A DNA stretch of 64,000 nucleotides from Lacinutrix sp. 5H-3-7-4 (GTDB taxonomy: Bacteria; Bacteroidota; Bacteroidia; Flavobacteriales; Flavobacteriaceae), in the NCBI RefSeq assembly GCF_000211855.2, contig NC_015638.1, forward strand, positions 682,001-746,000. The letters are read 5' to 3'. Below the pieces are notes generated by a model, which saw nothing but the letters and a program-made list of their open reading frames with translations, was not told the DNA's origin and made no database searches. The translations under genes were made by a program, and so were the position numbers. This document shows positions 44,424 through 52,559 of the stretch, piece by piece (the stretch's first letter is position 1; each line of letters opens with the position of its first letter).

Positions 44424-45810
44424 AACCTAAAATTTTAAGTAAGTCTTCACTTTTTTGTTGTTCGCTAAATAGTTTTGTTGTAATGTTTCCGTCTTTATCT
44501 TTATTTATTAAAATGTGTTTTGGCGACGGTATTAAGCAGTGTTGCAAACCTCCAAAACCTCCTATAGTTTCTTGGTAAGCACCTGTATTAAAAAACCCTA
44601 TATATAAAGGTTTGTCTTTATTATATTTTGGTAAATAAATGGCATTCATGTGTTGTTCGCTATTATAATAATCATCACTATCACAGGTTAAACCTCCAAG
44701 CAAAACACGTTCATAACTAGACTCCCATCTATTTATTGCTAGCATTATAAAACGTTTATTTATAGCCCATGTATCTGGAAGAGTTGTTATAAACGATGAA
44801 TTTATCATGTTCCATTTCTCACGATCGTTTTGTTGCTTTTGGTATAACACCTCGTAAATTGCTCCACCACTTTCACCTACTGTAAAACTTCCAAATTCTG
44901 TAAATATGTTTGGTACATCTACTTCTTCTTCCTCACATGTAAGTTTAATTTGGTTTACAATCTCGTCTACCATATACTCATAGTCAAAGTCGAATGCTAA
45001 TGAGTTTTTAATAGGAAATCCACCACCAATATTTAAGCTATTTAAGCTTGGACATATTTTTTTTAAGCTTGTATATACTTTTAAACATTTTTGTAATTCA
45101 TTCCAGTAATAAGCATTATCACGAATACCTGTATTTATAAAAAAGTGCAACATTTTAAGGTTGACCTTTTCATTGTTTTGAATTTTATTTTTGTAAAAAG
45201 GAACAATGTTTTTGTAGCCAATTCCTAAACGTGATGTATAAAACTCGAACTTAGGTTCTTCTTCTGATGCTATACGAATACCAATGTTGTAATTACCTTT
45301 TATTTCTGCAGACAACAAATCTATTTCTTCGTAATTATCGATAATTGGAATACAGTTTTTTTGTCCGTTATTAATTAACCTTGCAATGTTTGTTACATAC
45401 TGTGCACGTTTAAAACCGTTACTTATAACAAATGTTTCGTTTGTTATTTTGCCTTCTGCTTTTAGGTTCTCTACAATATCAATATCGAAAGCAGATGATG
45501 TTTCTATATGAATATTATTAGTTAATGCCTCGTTTAAAACATGCTTAAAGTGTGAGCTTTTTGTACAATAGCAATAATTGTAAGTTCCTTTATAATCATG
45601 TTTTTCTATAGCATTTGCAAACCATTGTTTTGCTCGCTGTATATTATTTGATATTTGTGGCAAATAGGTAAACTTTAAAGGCGCACCATATTCTTCTACC
45701 AATTTCATAAGATCAATATCATGAAACTGAAGTTGATTTTTTTCAAGTTTGAATTCTTCTTGAGGAAAATCAAAAGTTTGATTGATTAAATCAATATATT
45801 TTGTATTCAT
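44413..45810 (-). CDS. speA: Arginine decarboxylase (fold-type III PLP enzyme)
   Basis: A 465-residue PLP decarboxylase that makes agmatine from arginine. It is shorter than E. coli SpeA (about 660) and matches the Bacteroidota form. The PLP Lys lies in YNYCYCTKSSHF near residue 88, GGGFPIKNS is near 265-273, TEFGSFTVGESG near 310, and the C-terminal LGGLTCDSDD carries the substrate-binding Cys-Asp of the dimer partner. It is the first gene of a five-gene operon with overlaps between members. The upstream gap holds a terminator and a small ORF on the same strand. Confidence 0.9.
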   Translation of the reverse strand: MNTKYIDLINQTFDFPQEEFKLEKNQLQFHDIDLMKLVEEYGAPLKFTYLPQISNNIQRAKQWFANAIEKHDYKGTYNYCYCTKSSHFKHVLNEALTNNIHIETSSAFDIDIVENLKAEGKITNETFVISNGFKRAQYVTNIARLINNGQKNCIPIIDNYEEIDLLSAEIKGNYNIGIRIASEEEPKFEFYTSRLGIGYKNIVPFYKNKIQNNEKVNLKMLHFFINTGIRDNAYYWNELQKCLKVYTSLKKICPSLNSLNIGGGFPIKNSLAFDFDYEYMVDEIVNQIKLTCEEEEVDVPNIFTEFGSFTVGESGGAIYEVLYQKQQNDREKWNMINSSFITTLPDTWAINKRFIMLAINRWESSYERVLLGGLTCDSDDYYNSEQHMNAIYLPKYNKDKPLYIGFFNTGAYQETIGGFGGLQHCLIPSPKHILINKDKDGNITTKLFSEQQKSEDLLKILGYAN

Positions 45811-45842
45811 TATAATTTTTAAAAAACGTTAAGATTTAGTTT

Positions 45843-45866
45843 AAAAAACAACATTTAATGCTGTTG
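45843..45866 (-). terminator. Intrinsic terminator between the 51-codon ORF and speA
   Basis: On the minus strand CAACAGCATTAAATGTTG folds into a stem (five outer pairs, or seven with a G-U pair) and is followed by six T (45848-45843). It lies 23 bases after the stop of the small ORF at 45889 and 33 bases before the speA start. It would end a transcript read from the small ORF before speA. Confidence 0.55.
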
Positions 45867-45888
45867 AAAATAAATTAAAACGTTCCTC

Positions 45889-46044
45889 TCAAACTTGTAT
45901 AATTAAGTCTGTTGTAGGTACAAAGCCATAGTAGTGTTGGCTTGCAACTATTGAAGTAAAAGCGGAAGTTAGCTCTAAAATTCGGTTACTTAAACGATAA
46001 GCTGCTTTTGAGAATGACTTCCTATTGCTCAAAAACCCGAACAT
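45889..46044 (-). CDS. Unexplained 51-codon ORF upstream of speA
   Basis: An ATG at 46044 opens a 51-codon frame ending in TGA at 45891-45889. The peptide begins MFGFLSNRKSFSKAAYRLSN and ends TTDLIIQV; it is basic at the start, has no signal peptide or membrane segment, and matches nothing I recognise. Codon use is unlike the neighbours, with several GC-rich codons (AGC, TCC, GGC, CTA, GGG, AGG). A terminator lies 23 bases downstream. It could be a small gene, a remnant of a mobile or transferred sequence, or the coding strand of a structured RNA. Confidence 0.35.
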   Translation of the reverse strand: MFGFLSNRKSFSKAAYRLSNRILELTSAFTSIVASQHYYGFVPTTDLIIQV

Positions 46045-46235
46045 ATAAACACGGTTCAATTTGTTCAGCTATATTATATACTTGTTAAAGTAATAATATT
46101 ATAACGATGCAAATGAAATACTTTTTTTTGAATTTCAAATTAATTTTATATTATTTTTTAATTTATTTCTTAATTACTTGATTTACTGATTGTTTAAGCC
46201 GTAATAATTTGTAGATTTAAGGTTAAAACAACACT

Positions 46236-46790
46236 ATGAAACCATATTATTTTATCTTTTTTTTGATTTTTTTTCAATGTAAAAACAACATTGAAAGTAA
46301 TTCTATACAAGATGATACTATTGAAAACTCGGTGAATACAATGTGGAATAATTTTACTAAAGCAAATCCTGAGTATAAAACTGAAGCTGTTCCAGATTCT
46401 TGGTTTTTTCACGACAATAAAAGTGATGCAAATAGGTTAGCACAGCTTACTTTAAATGGAAAAAAAAGAGCCAGTTCTGGTTTATATTTATGGTACAAAG
46501 AGGCAAATGCAGGTTTACCTAAGGTTGGAACAAAACAAATAGTTACCAATTATAACGGGCGCGCCATTGCTATAATTGAAACTAAAAAAGTAGATACTAT
46601 ACCATTTAGTAATATCACTAAAGCTTATGCTGCGTTAGATATGGGAACTACTATAGAGCCACTTAAAAAGTGGAAAAATGCACATTGGGCATTTTTTACA
46701 AATGCACTAAAAGAAAGTGGCAAGCAACCTACACAAAACATGCTAGTGGTTTGTGAGGTTTTTGAAACTATTTGGCCAATAAAAAAGTAA
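46236..46790 (+). CDS. ASCH-domain lipoprotein
   Basis: ASCH domains are small beta-barrel folds related to PUA and usually bind RNA or nucleosides in the cytoplasm. The 184-residue protein has an ASCH-like region from about 60 to 182: LAQLTLNGKKRASSGLYLWY, TNYNGRAIAIIETKKVDTIPF, KKWKNAHWAFFTNALKE and MLVVCEVFETIWP. Unusually, residues 1-15 (MKPYYFIFFLIFFQC) form a lipoprotein signal with Cys15, which would send it to the periplasm. If the signal is real, the ligand is more likely a small periplasmic molecule than RNA. The ATG at 46236 is the only start that fits. It is tail-to-tail with the pseudouridine-synthase-like gene. Confidence 0.8.
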   Translation: MKPYYFIFFLIFFQCKNNIESNSIQDDTIENSVNTMWNNFTKANPEYKTEAVPDSWFFHDNKSDANRLAQLTLNGKKRASSGLYLWYKEANAGLPKVGTKQIVTNYNGRAIAIIETKKVDTIPFSNITKAYAALDMGTTIEPLKKWKNAHWAFFTNALKESGKQPTQNMLVVCEVFETIWPIKK

Positions 46791-46808
46791 TTATATAAAG
46801 GGAATACT

Positions 46809-47666
46809 TTACATCATCATAAGCGTTTGTACTTCTTGCTCTGTTAAAATTTTCCAATTTCCTCTTGGAATATCTTTTTTAGTTAAATGAGCAATTTGTA
46901 CGCAGTCGATTTTTACTAATTCGTATTTAAAATAATCGAAAATTGTATGTAAAATTGTATTTCCCGTATTTTTAATTTTAATACCTATTTCGTTTTTTCT
47001 ATTATCTACGTAATCTATTTCTTCAACATTTATTTGTTTGCCTTCAATACGTAAACCTTCACGAATTTTCTTTAAATCTTCTAATTTTAAATTTTTGTCT
47101 AGTTCTAAATGAAATAAACGCACAACGCCTTTATTAGAGTTTGTAAACCTATCTACAACTTTATCGTCGTTTGTAAATAATAAAAGACCAGTAGAGTTTC
47201 TACCTAAACGACCAATTGGCTTTATACGAGAACTTGTTGCATTTGCAACCAAATCCATAACCGTTTTACCTTTGTACTCACTTGTTGTTGTAGCAAAGCC
47301 TTTAGGTTTATTTAATAAAACATAAGCCTTTTTTTCTGGATTTATTCGAGCACCATCGTAACGCACCTCATCTTCCAGCTTTACTTTATAACCCATTTCT
47401 GTAACTACTTTACCGTTTACAGTTACTAATCCTGTTGCAATATGAACATCTGCATCTCGACGAGAACAAATACCGGCATTAGCTACATATTTATTTAAAC
47501 GAATCTCGTTAGAGTTACTCGCTTTTTTTGGTGAAGATTGCTTTTTAATTGGAGCATTACCACGAGCAAAACTTTTACTTTTAACATTTCCTGCACCTCT
47601 ACCAGAAGATTTGCTATTTCCAGATGCTTTAGATTTTCCTTGACGTTGTCCGCTTTGTTTACTCAT
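46809..47666 (-). CDS. RsuA/RluB-family protein with altered catalytic site
   Basis: The family makes pseudouridine in rRNA. This 285-residue protein has a 50-residue basic Gly/Ser-rich tail, then an S4 RNA-binding domain (IRLNKYVANAGICSRRDADV, about 55-74), then the synthase domain (KPKGFATTTSEYKGKTVMDL). The invariant catalytic Asp of GRLD is Gly here: IGRLGRNSTGLLLF, residues 151-164. The conserved GRNRQVRRM loop is replaced by NTGNTILHTIFDYF. Both losses suggest that it no longer catalyses and may act as an RNA-binding or assembly factor. A good -7 box is upstream at 47704-47711. Confidence 0.85.
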   Translation of the reverse strand: MSKQSGQRQGKSKASGNSKSSGRGAGNVKSKSFARGNAPIKKQSSPKKASNSNEIRLNKYVANAGICSRRDADVHIATGLVTVNGKVVTEMGYKVKLEDEVRYDGARINPEKKAYVLLNKPKGFATTTSEYKGKTVMDLVANATSSRIKPIGRLGRNSTGLLLFTNDDKVVDRFTNSNKGVVRLFHLELDKNLKLEDLKKIREGLRIEGKQINVEEIDYVDNRKNEIGIKIKNTGNTILHTIFDYFKYELVKIDCVQIAHLTKKDIPRGNWKILTEQEVQTLMMM

Positions 47667-47703
47667 GACTTAATAATTTAATACTCAACAATTTTTGAGG
47701 GTG

Positions 47704-47711
47704 CAAAGATA
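47704..47711 (-). promoter_or_regulatory. -7 box (TATCTTTG) for the RsuA-like gene
   Basis: On the minus strand TATCTTTGCACC matches the Bacteroidota -7 consensus TAnnTTTG very well. It lies 37 bases upstream of the start at 47666. The upstream TTG element is not clear. Confidence 0.6.
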
Positions 47712-47785
47712 GTTTATAATTTGAGAAATTTAGATAAATTCTCATGAGATTATAAACACACCCAACAAGCTAAAGTTAAGCAAAA

Positions 47786-48736
47786 TTAATCGTTATATTC
47801 TACTGTAGATTGCCTTTCTCTATTTACTGTTAATTTGGTAACGTCTGGCCTTGAATAATGACCAACGGGATCGAAATTTTGGCGTTCTTCGTATACACGA
47901 TTAAAATCTATAGTTTGTATAATTAACGCTTCAGTATTAATAACTGGTTCTAAAATCCATTCGCCATCTGGTCCTGCAATACAACTACCTCCATTAGCCA
48001 ATGTTTCTGGACAGTTTTTTAGTATTTTATCTCGATGTGGTATTTGTTTTGGAAATTTATCTTTGGTCATTATACTAGATACCGAAACTACAAATGAGCG
48101 TGATTCTCTTGCAATAAAACGTGTAATATCTTTAGTATTATGGTCACTTCCTGGCCAAACTGCTATATGTAAATTTTCACCTAAACCATATAATGCCGTA
48201 CGTGGCAATGGCATCCAGTTTTCCCAACAGTTTAAACCACCAACTGTAAATTGCTTTAATTTATGCACTTTTAAACCATTTCCATCACCTGGAGACCATG
48301 TTAACCTCTCATCATAGGTTGGTTGTAGTTTTCTGTGTATAGATTGTATTTCTCCATGTTCGTTAATGTAAACCAAAGAGGCGTAAATTGAATGTCCGCC
48401 ACGGTTTTTAGCACGCTCCATAATACCTAAATATACTGCTATTTTATGTTGTTTTGCTAACTCGCAAACGGTATCTAATTCGCCATCTTCGACTTGAATA
48501 GCGTTTCTAACATATTCTGCATGCAATTCTTTATTCACTTTTGTATTCCATTCTGCTCCACCAGTTAATGCCAACCAAAAAGGATAACCAGGTACTAAAG
48601 CTTCACCAAAAACTATAAGTTCGCAACCTAACATTCCTGCTTCTACTATTGTATCTTCAACTTTTTTAAGTGTTTCAACTTTATTTAATAGCACAGGAGA
48701 AATTTGTGCCATCGCTATTTTTAAGGTGTTTTTCAT
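47786..48736 (-). CDS. Nitrilase-branch carbon-nitrogen hydrolase
   Basis: A 316-residue enzyme with the Glu-Lys-Cys triad of the CN-hydrolase superfamily: the Glu in VFGEALVPGYP at about 42-52, the Lys in IHRKLQPTYDERL near 130, and the Cys in LNCWENWMPL near 165. The PGYPFW and CWENxMP forms belong to the true nitrilase/cyanide-hydratase branch, which turns nitriles into acids plus ammonia. The natural substrate is unknown. It starts one base before the UbiA stop region, so it follows that gene in one transcript. Confidence 0.88.
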   Translation of the reverse strand: MKNTLKIAMAQISPVLLNKVETLKKVEDTIVEAGMLGCELIVFGEALVPGYPFWLALTGGAEWNTKVNKELHAEYVRNAIQVEDGELDTVCELAKQHKIAVYLGIMERAKNRGGHSIYASLVYINEHGEIQSIHRKLQPTYDERLTWSPGDGNGLKVHKLKQFTVGGLNCWENWMPLPRTALYGLGENLHIAVWPGSDHNTKDITRFIARESRSFVVSVSSIMTKDKFPKQIPHRDKILKNCPETLANGGSCIAGPDGEWILEPVINTEALIIQTIDFNRVYEERQNFDPVGHYSRPDVTKLTVNRERQSTVEYND

Positions 48737-48737
48737 T

Positions 48738-49643
48738 TTAAAAAATTCTTTTCAATACCAGATTAATATCAATCAACAAGATACTAAATACTCCAGCTAC
48801 AAGAATAAATTTTAAAATATTGTGCAGTATAACATAGTGTATTTTTGTTGAGGATTTCCACAAAAACAATAAAAATATAATAAGTAAACCTATAGCTATA
48901 TAGAAATAGTAATACATGTAACCTATTTGATATTTATTTATTAAAAAATATAATGGTATTAATGACAGAACAATTAAAAAAGTGATCATTTTTTTTGAAA
49001 CCGCTTCTCCATAAACTACTGGTATTGTTCTATAATTAAGAGCTAAATCTCCTTTCATATTTTCTAAGTCTTTAGCTAATTCTCTAATTGCAATTATTAA
49101 GAACAAAAAAGAAGCATGAACAAATATTACTGTATCGAAGTTTTTATAATATATAAAAATGATGAAAAATGGCGCTATTGTTAATAATGCCGAAATAATA
49201 TTCCCTAATAAAGGTGTTTTTTTTAATTTATGTGAATAAAACCAAATAGCAAAAATATAGATAGAAAAGAAAACTACAGCACTAAACGAAACATAGCTCG
49301 CCATAATTATTGAAGAAAAATTAAGTACAAAATAAAATGACAATTTGGTGTTTTGGCTTACCAACTTATCTAACATTGTTTTGTTAGGCCTATTTATTAA
49401 ATCTTTTTCTGAGTCGTAAAAACTATTTATTATATATCCTGCTGCTACAACTACTGCAGATGCTAGAACTAGCATAAGTAAATTTATGTCTAGCAGTACT
49501 TTTTTTGCAGGAATATTATGAGCGAATATATATACCGAAGTTAAATATTGAGCTATTACAATAACCAAAATATTATATCCACGAACTACAGAAAACAGAC
49601 TAAAAAATTTAAGTAGAATGTGTTTCTGTTTTCTTGTTAACAT
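48738..49643 (-). CDS. UbiA-family prenyltransferase (GGGP geranylgeranyltransferase-like)
   Basis: A 301-residue membrane protein with about nine helices. The first Asp-rich motif is NSFYDSEKDLINRPNK at about 68-83 and the second is RELAKDLENMKGD near 187-199. This group is annotated in flavobacteria as geranylgeranylglycerol-phosphate geranylgeranyltransferase, the second step of archaeal-type ether lipid synthesis; a quinone or other prenyl acceptor is an alternative. It lies downstream of mevalonate kinase and diphosphomevalonate decarboxylase on the same strand, 75 bases from the former, which links it to isoprenoid supply. Confidence 0.82.
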   Translation of the reverse strand: MLTRKQKHILLKFFSLFSVVRGYNILVIVIAQYLTSVYIFAHNIPAKKVLLDINLLMLVLASAVVVAAGYIINSFYDSEKDLINRPNKTMLDKLVSQNTKLSFYFVLNFSSIIMASYVSFSAVVFFSIYIFAIWFYSHKLKKTPLLGNIISALLTIAPFFIIFIYYKNFDTVIFVHASFLFLIIAIRELAKDLENMKGDLALNYRTIPVVYGEAVSKKMITFLIVLSLIPLYFLINKYQIGYMYYYFYIAIGLLIIFLLFLWKSSTKIHYVILHNILKFILVAGVFSILLIDINLVLKRIF

Positions 49644-49718
49644 GAAATAAAATTATTGAAATTTTTTATTTATAGATAACTTTAAAAATCTCAAGATTAT
49701 TGTAAAATAAACTTAATA

Positions 49719-50648
49719 TTAGAAATTATATACAACTTCTAATTTATAATCTTTAAGTGATTGTTTTGCTTTTGCAAAATCCTGTGTAAAGCCTAAAATA
49801 TAACCTCCACCACCAGAACCACAAAGTTTTAAGTAGTAATCATTAGTTTCAATACCTTTTTTCCAAAGATCATGAAATTGCTTTGGTATCATAGGTTTAA
49901 AATTATTTAAAACAACTTTAGACAATTGTTTAGTATTATTAAAAAGCGATTTTATATCTCCCTTTAAAAAATCTTCTACACAAGCATCTGTATGTTTTAT
50001 AAATTGGTCTTTTAGCATACTACGAAAACCATCTTGCTTCATGTTTTCCATAAAAATACTTACCATTGGTGCCGTTTCTCCAATAATACCACTATCTAGT
50101 AAAAATACAGCTCCTTTTCCAGATGTACTTTGTGTAGGAATTCCTGTAGCCTCAATATTGTCTTTAGAATTAATTAAAATAGGTAAACTTAAGTAGCTAT
50201 TTAAAGGGTCTAAACCAGAAGACTTACCGTGAAAAAAAGACTCCATTTTAGAAAATATAGCTTTAAGCTGAAGTAATTTTTCTCTTGTTAAGTTTTCTAA
50301 AACAGTAATTTTATTTAGTGCATATTTATCGTAAATAGCTGCTACTAAAGCACCGCTACTTCCAACACCGTAACCTTGTGGTATTGAAGAGTCAAAATAC
50401 ATACCTGCATTAACATCTTCTTTAAGCTTATCTATCTCGAAGGTTACAATTTCACTACTAATGTTTTCTAAATAGAATGTGAATTTTTTTAAACTTTCGT
50501 TAGATTTTATTGCTTCTGCTGAAGTATTGTCTTCGGTTTTTAAAGCTCCATTATAAAAATTATAAGGAATTGATAATCCTTTAGAGTCTTTAATTATACC
50601 GTATTCTCCGAAAAGTAAGATTTTTGAGTAAAAAAGTGGGCCTTTCAT
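49719..50648 (-). CDS. Mevalonate kinase-like GHMP kinase
   Basis: A 309-residue GHMP kinase that would phosphorylate mevalonate. It has the N-terminal YSKILLFGEYGIIKDSKGLS, the ATP-binding GYGVGSSGALVAAIY near 107-121, FHGKSSGLDPLNSYLSLP and the late CGSGGGGYILGF. The length fits the bacterial enzyme. It follows diphosphomevalonate decarboxylase by 42 bases on the same strand. Phosphomevalonate kinase is the other possibility within the family, but the motifs read best as mevalonate kinase. Confidence 0.85.
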   Translation of the reverse strand: MKGPLFYSKILLFGEYGIIKDSKGLSIPYNFYNGALKTEDNTSAEAIKSNESLKKFTFYLENISSEIVTFEIDKLKEDVNAGMYFDSSIPQGYGVGSSGALVAAIYDKYALNKITVLENLTREKLLQLKAIFSKMESFFHGKSSGLDPLNSYLSLPILINSKDNIEATGIPTQSTSGKGAVFLLDSGIIGETAPMVSIFMENMKQDGFRSMLKDQFIKHTDACVEDFLKGDIKSLFNNTKQLSKVVLNNFKPMIPKQFHDLWKKGIETNDYYLKLCGSGGGGYILGFTQDFAKAKQSLKDYKLEVVYNF

Positions 50649-50690
50649 AACAATAGATTTGAGTATTTAGTCGCTATATTTTTATTAAAG

Positions 50691-51773
50691 TTACATTTTT
50701 TTTGCTCCTAAACCTACAGTATCACAAATATAGTGACCGTTTTGGCAATATGCAACTAACTGAGTCTTAATAAACTCTAAAATTTGTTCTTTTTCTTTTT
50801 CAGGATATAATATGTGAACATTTGCTCCAGCATCTAGAGTAAAACAAATATTTAAATTGGTTGCTTTTCTAAAACTCCATATTTTATTTATTATCTCTAA
50901 TGTATTTGGTTTCATTAAAATAAAATATGGCATGCTTGTCATCATCATGGCATGTAACGTTAATGCTTCGCTTTCTACTAATGCTATAAATGCTTTTAAA
51001 TCTCCAGATTTTAAAATATTTTTTATTTCAGAAATATTATTGTTAGCCTGTTTAAACCTTTGTTTTGCAAATGGATGACCATGCATTAAATTATGGCCTA
51101 CTGTACTACTCACCTGCTTTTCTCCTTTATCTACTAGCAGGATTGTGTCTTGATAGTTTTTAAAATTATCATGTACTTGGTAAGGATATTTAACACCATA
51201 TAAATCACTACTATTTTCTATCTCATTATGTGCTCCCCAAACCACTAAGTCTCCTTGAATACTTCTACATGCACTACCCGAACCTAATCTAGCTATAAAT
51301 GAAGCTTTTTTATTAAAATAGCTTTCTGTAATCTCTGGGTTTAATTGCTTTTCAATACTCATTAAACATAACGCCAATGCACTCATACCAGATGCAGACG
51401 AAGCAATACCAGAACTATGCGGAAAAGTATTTTCTGTTTCTATTGTAAATTTTAATGTTTTAAGAAAAGGGAAATATTGTTGAATTCTATTAAAAAAAAC
51501 TTCAATTTTAGGTTCAAAATCTGGTTTTCTTTCACCATCTAAATACACTTGAAAATCAAAACTATTAGTCGTTTTGGCTTTAGCTTCATATTTCAATTTA
51601 GTTATTGTTTTACAGTCGCTTAACGTAAAACTTATAGATTGATTCTCAGGAATTTGATGTTCTTTTTTCCCCCAATATTTAACTAGGGCTATATTACTTG
51701 GTGAAGCCCATTTAATTTCTCCGTTTTCAACTGTTGATTTTAAATTAAAAGGGATAAACTCTTCTGCAGTCAT
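50691..51773 (-). CDS. mvaD: Diphosphomevalonate decarboxylase
   Basis: This enzyme makes isopentenyl diphosphate from diphosphomevalonate with ATP. The 360-residue protein has WASPSNIALVKYWGKKEHQIP at about 23-43, FPHSSGIASSASGMSALALC near 115-134, the catalytic region ARLGSGSACRSIQGDLVVWG and a late CFTLDAGANVHILYP. It is slightly longer than the yeast-type average of 330-ish bacterial forms because of an N-terminal 20 residues. A good -7 box lies upstream at 51791-51798, and the TetR gene is divergent from it. Confidence 0.93.
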   Translation of the reverse strand: MTAEEFIPFNLKSTVENGEIKWASPSNIALVKYWGKKEHQIPENQSISFTLSDCKTITKLKYEAKAKTTNSFDFQVYLDGERKPDFEPKIEVFFNRIQQYFPFLKTLKFTIETENTFPHSSGIASSASGMSALALCLMSIEKQLNPEITESYFNKKASFIARLGSGSACRSIQGDLVVWGAHNEIENSSDLYGVKYPYQVHDNFKNYQDTILLVDKGEKQVSSTVGHNLMHGHPFAKQRFKQANNNISEIKNILKSGDLKAFIALVESEALTLHAMMMTSMPYFILMKPNTLEIINKIWSFRKATNLNICFTLDAGANVHILYPEKEKEQILEFIKTQLVAYCQNGHYICDTVGLGAKKM

Positions 51774-51790
51774 TTAAATTTAAATTTTTA

Positions 51791-51798
51791 CAAATATA
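51791..51798 (-). promoter_or_regulatory. -7 box (TATATTTG) for the mvaD operon
   Basis: On the minus strand TATATTTG matches TAnnTTTG exactly and ends 17 bases before the mvaD ATG. This would start transcription of mvaD, the kinase and the UbiA gene with a very short leader. No clear TTG element is seen upstream. Confidence 0.45.
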
Positions 51799-51850
51799 GT
51801 TTTTAATTCTATGAAAAATTTTTACTTTCGCCAAGTAACAAAATTATCAT

Positions 51851-51872
51851 TCGGTTTAGTGATGTTTACCGA
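51851..51872. promoter_or_regulatory. Candidate operator between mvaD and the TetR gene
   Basis: TCGGT at 51851-51855 and ACCGA at 51868-51872 form an inverted repeat with a 12-base spacer in the divergent gap. It lies about 130 bases upstream of the TetR start and about 80 bases upstream of mvaD. TetR proteins often bind such sites next to their own gene. The arms are short. Confidence 0.25.
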
Positions 51873-51998
51873 TGTTTTGTTTCAAATAAACGTGATTATG
51901 TTTATTTTTTTTCTAAGAATAACTAACATTAGCTTTCTCAAGACCCCTTAAATCCCTCATCTTGAAGTTAAAAAGCTCTATTACAATCTATACTGTAA

Positions 51999-52556
51999 AT
52001 GGACAAAAAACAAAGAATTATTTTAACCATGCTTGAACTTGTGGTTGAGCAAGGTGTTCACGCAACTCCTATGTCTCAAGTTGCCAAAGAAGCTGGTGTT
52101 GCTGTAGGAACAATTTATCATTATTTTAAAAACAAAGAGCAAATTATTGAAGAAATCTACTCTATGATTTGTCAAGACTTTGGAACTGTTTTAATGGCTA
52201 ATGTACCTAAAGAAGATACTTTTGAAAAGCAATACAGAGTTATGTGGTTAAATTTATACAACTACTTTTTAGGAAATCCTCTTGCTTTTAAATTTATGGA
52301 GTTTGTTGGTGTACCACCAATTATTAACTCTGAAATTAGATTAAAAAGCGTTATGCATTTTAATACTATAAGAGATACTTTTTTATCTGCAATTTTGAAA
52401 AAAGAAGTTAGAGATGTACATGTTCGCTTAATTTTACAAATGTCAATGGGCAATGTAATTTCTGCTACACGCCTAAAGTTTAAAAAAGAACTACCAATGA
52501 CTAATGTACAAATTGAAGATGCTATTAAAATGTCTTGGGATTCTATAAAAATATAA
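51999..52556 (+). CDS. TetR/AcrR-family transcriptional regulator
   Basis: A 185-residue repressor-type protein. The helix-turn-helix domain is residues 1-55, with MSQVAKEAGVAVGTIYHYFKNK at 24-45; the rest is the variable helical ligand domain. It is divergent from mvaD across a 225-base gap and convergent with the HI0933 flavoprotein gene. It is the only recognisable DNA-binding regulator in the window. Its targets may be itself and the mevalonate genes, which is inference from position. Confidence 0.88.
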   Translation: MDKKQRIILTMLELVVEQGVHATPMSQVAKEAGVAVGTIYHYFKNKEQIIEEIYSMICQDFGTVLMANVPKEDTFEKQYRVMWLNLYNYFLGNPLAFKFMEFVGVPPIINSEIRLKSVMHFNTIRDTFLSAILKKEVRDVHVRLILQMSMGNVISATRLKFKKELPMTNVQIEDAIKMSWDSIKI

Positions 52557-52559
52557 CTT

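Larger units (their letters stand above)
45811..46235. other. Intergenic region upstream of speA
   Basis: This 425-base gap lies between the divergently read speA (minus) and the ASCH lipoprotein gene (plus). Its middle part, about 45880-46075, is visibly richer in G and C than both flanks and holds the 51-codon ORF described separately, with a terminator on its downstream side. The part from 46080 to 46235 is very AT-rich and presumably carries the ASCH-gene promoter, though I see no clear TAnnTTTG box. No tRNA or known riboswitch is visible. Confidence 0.6.
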
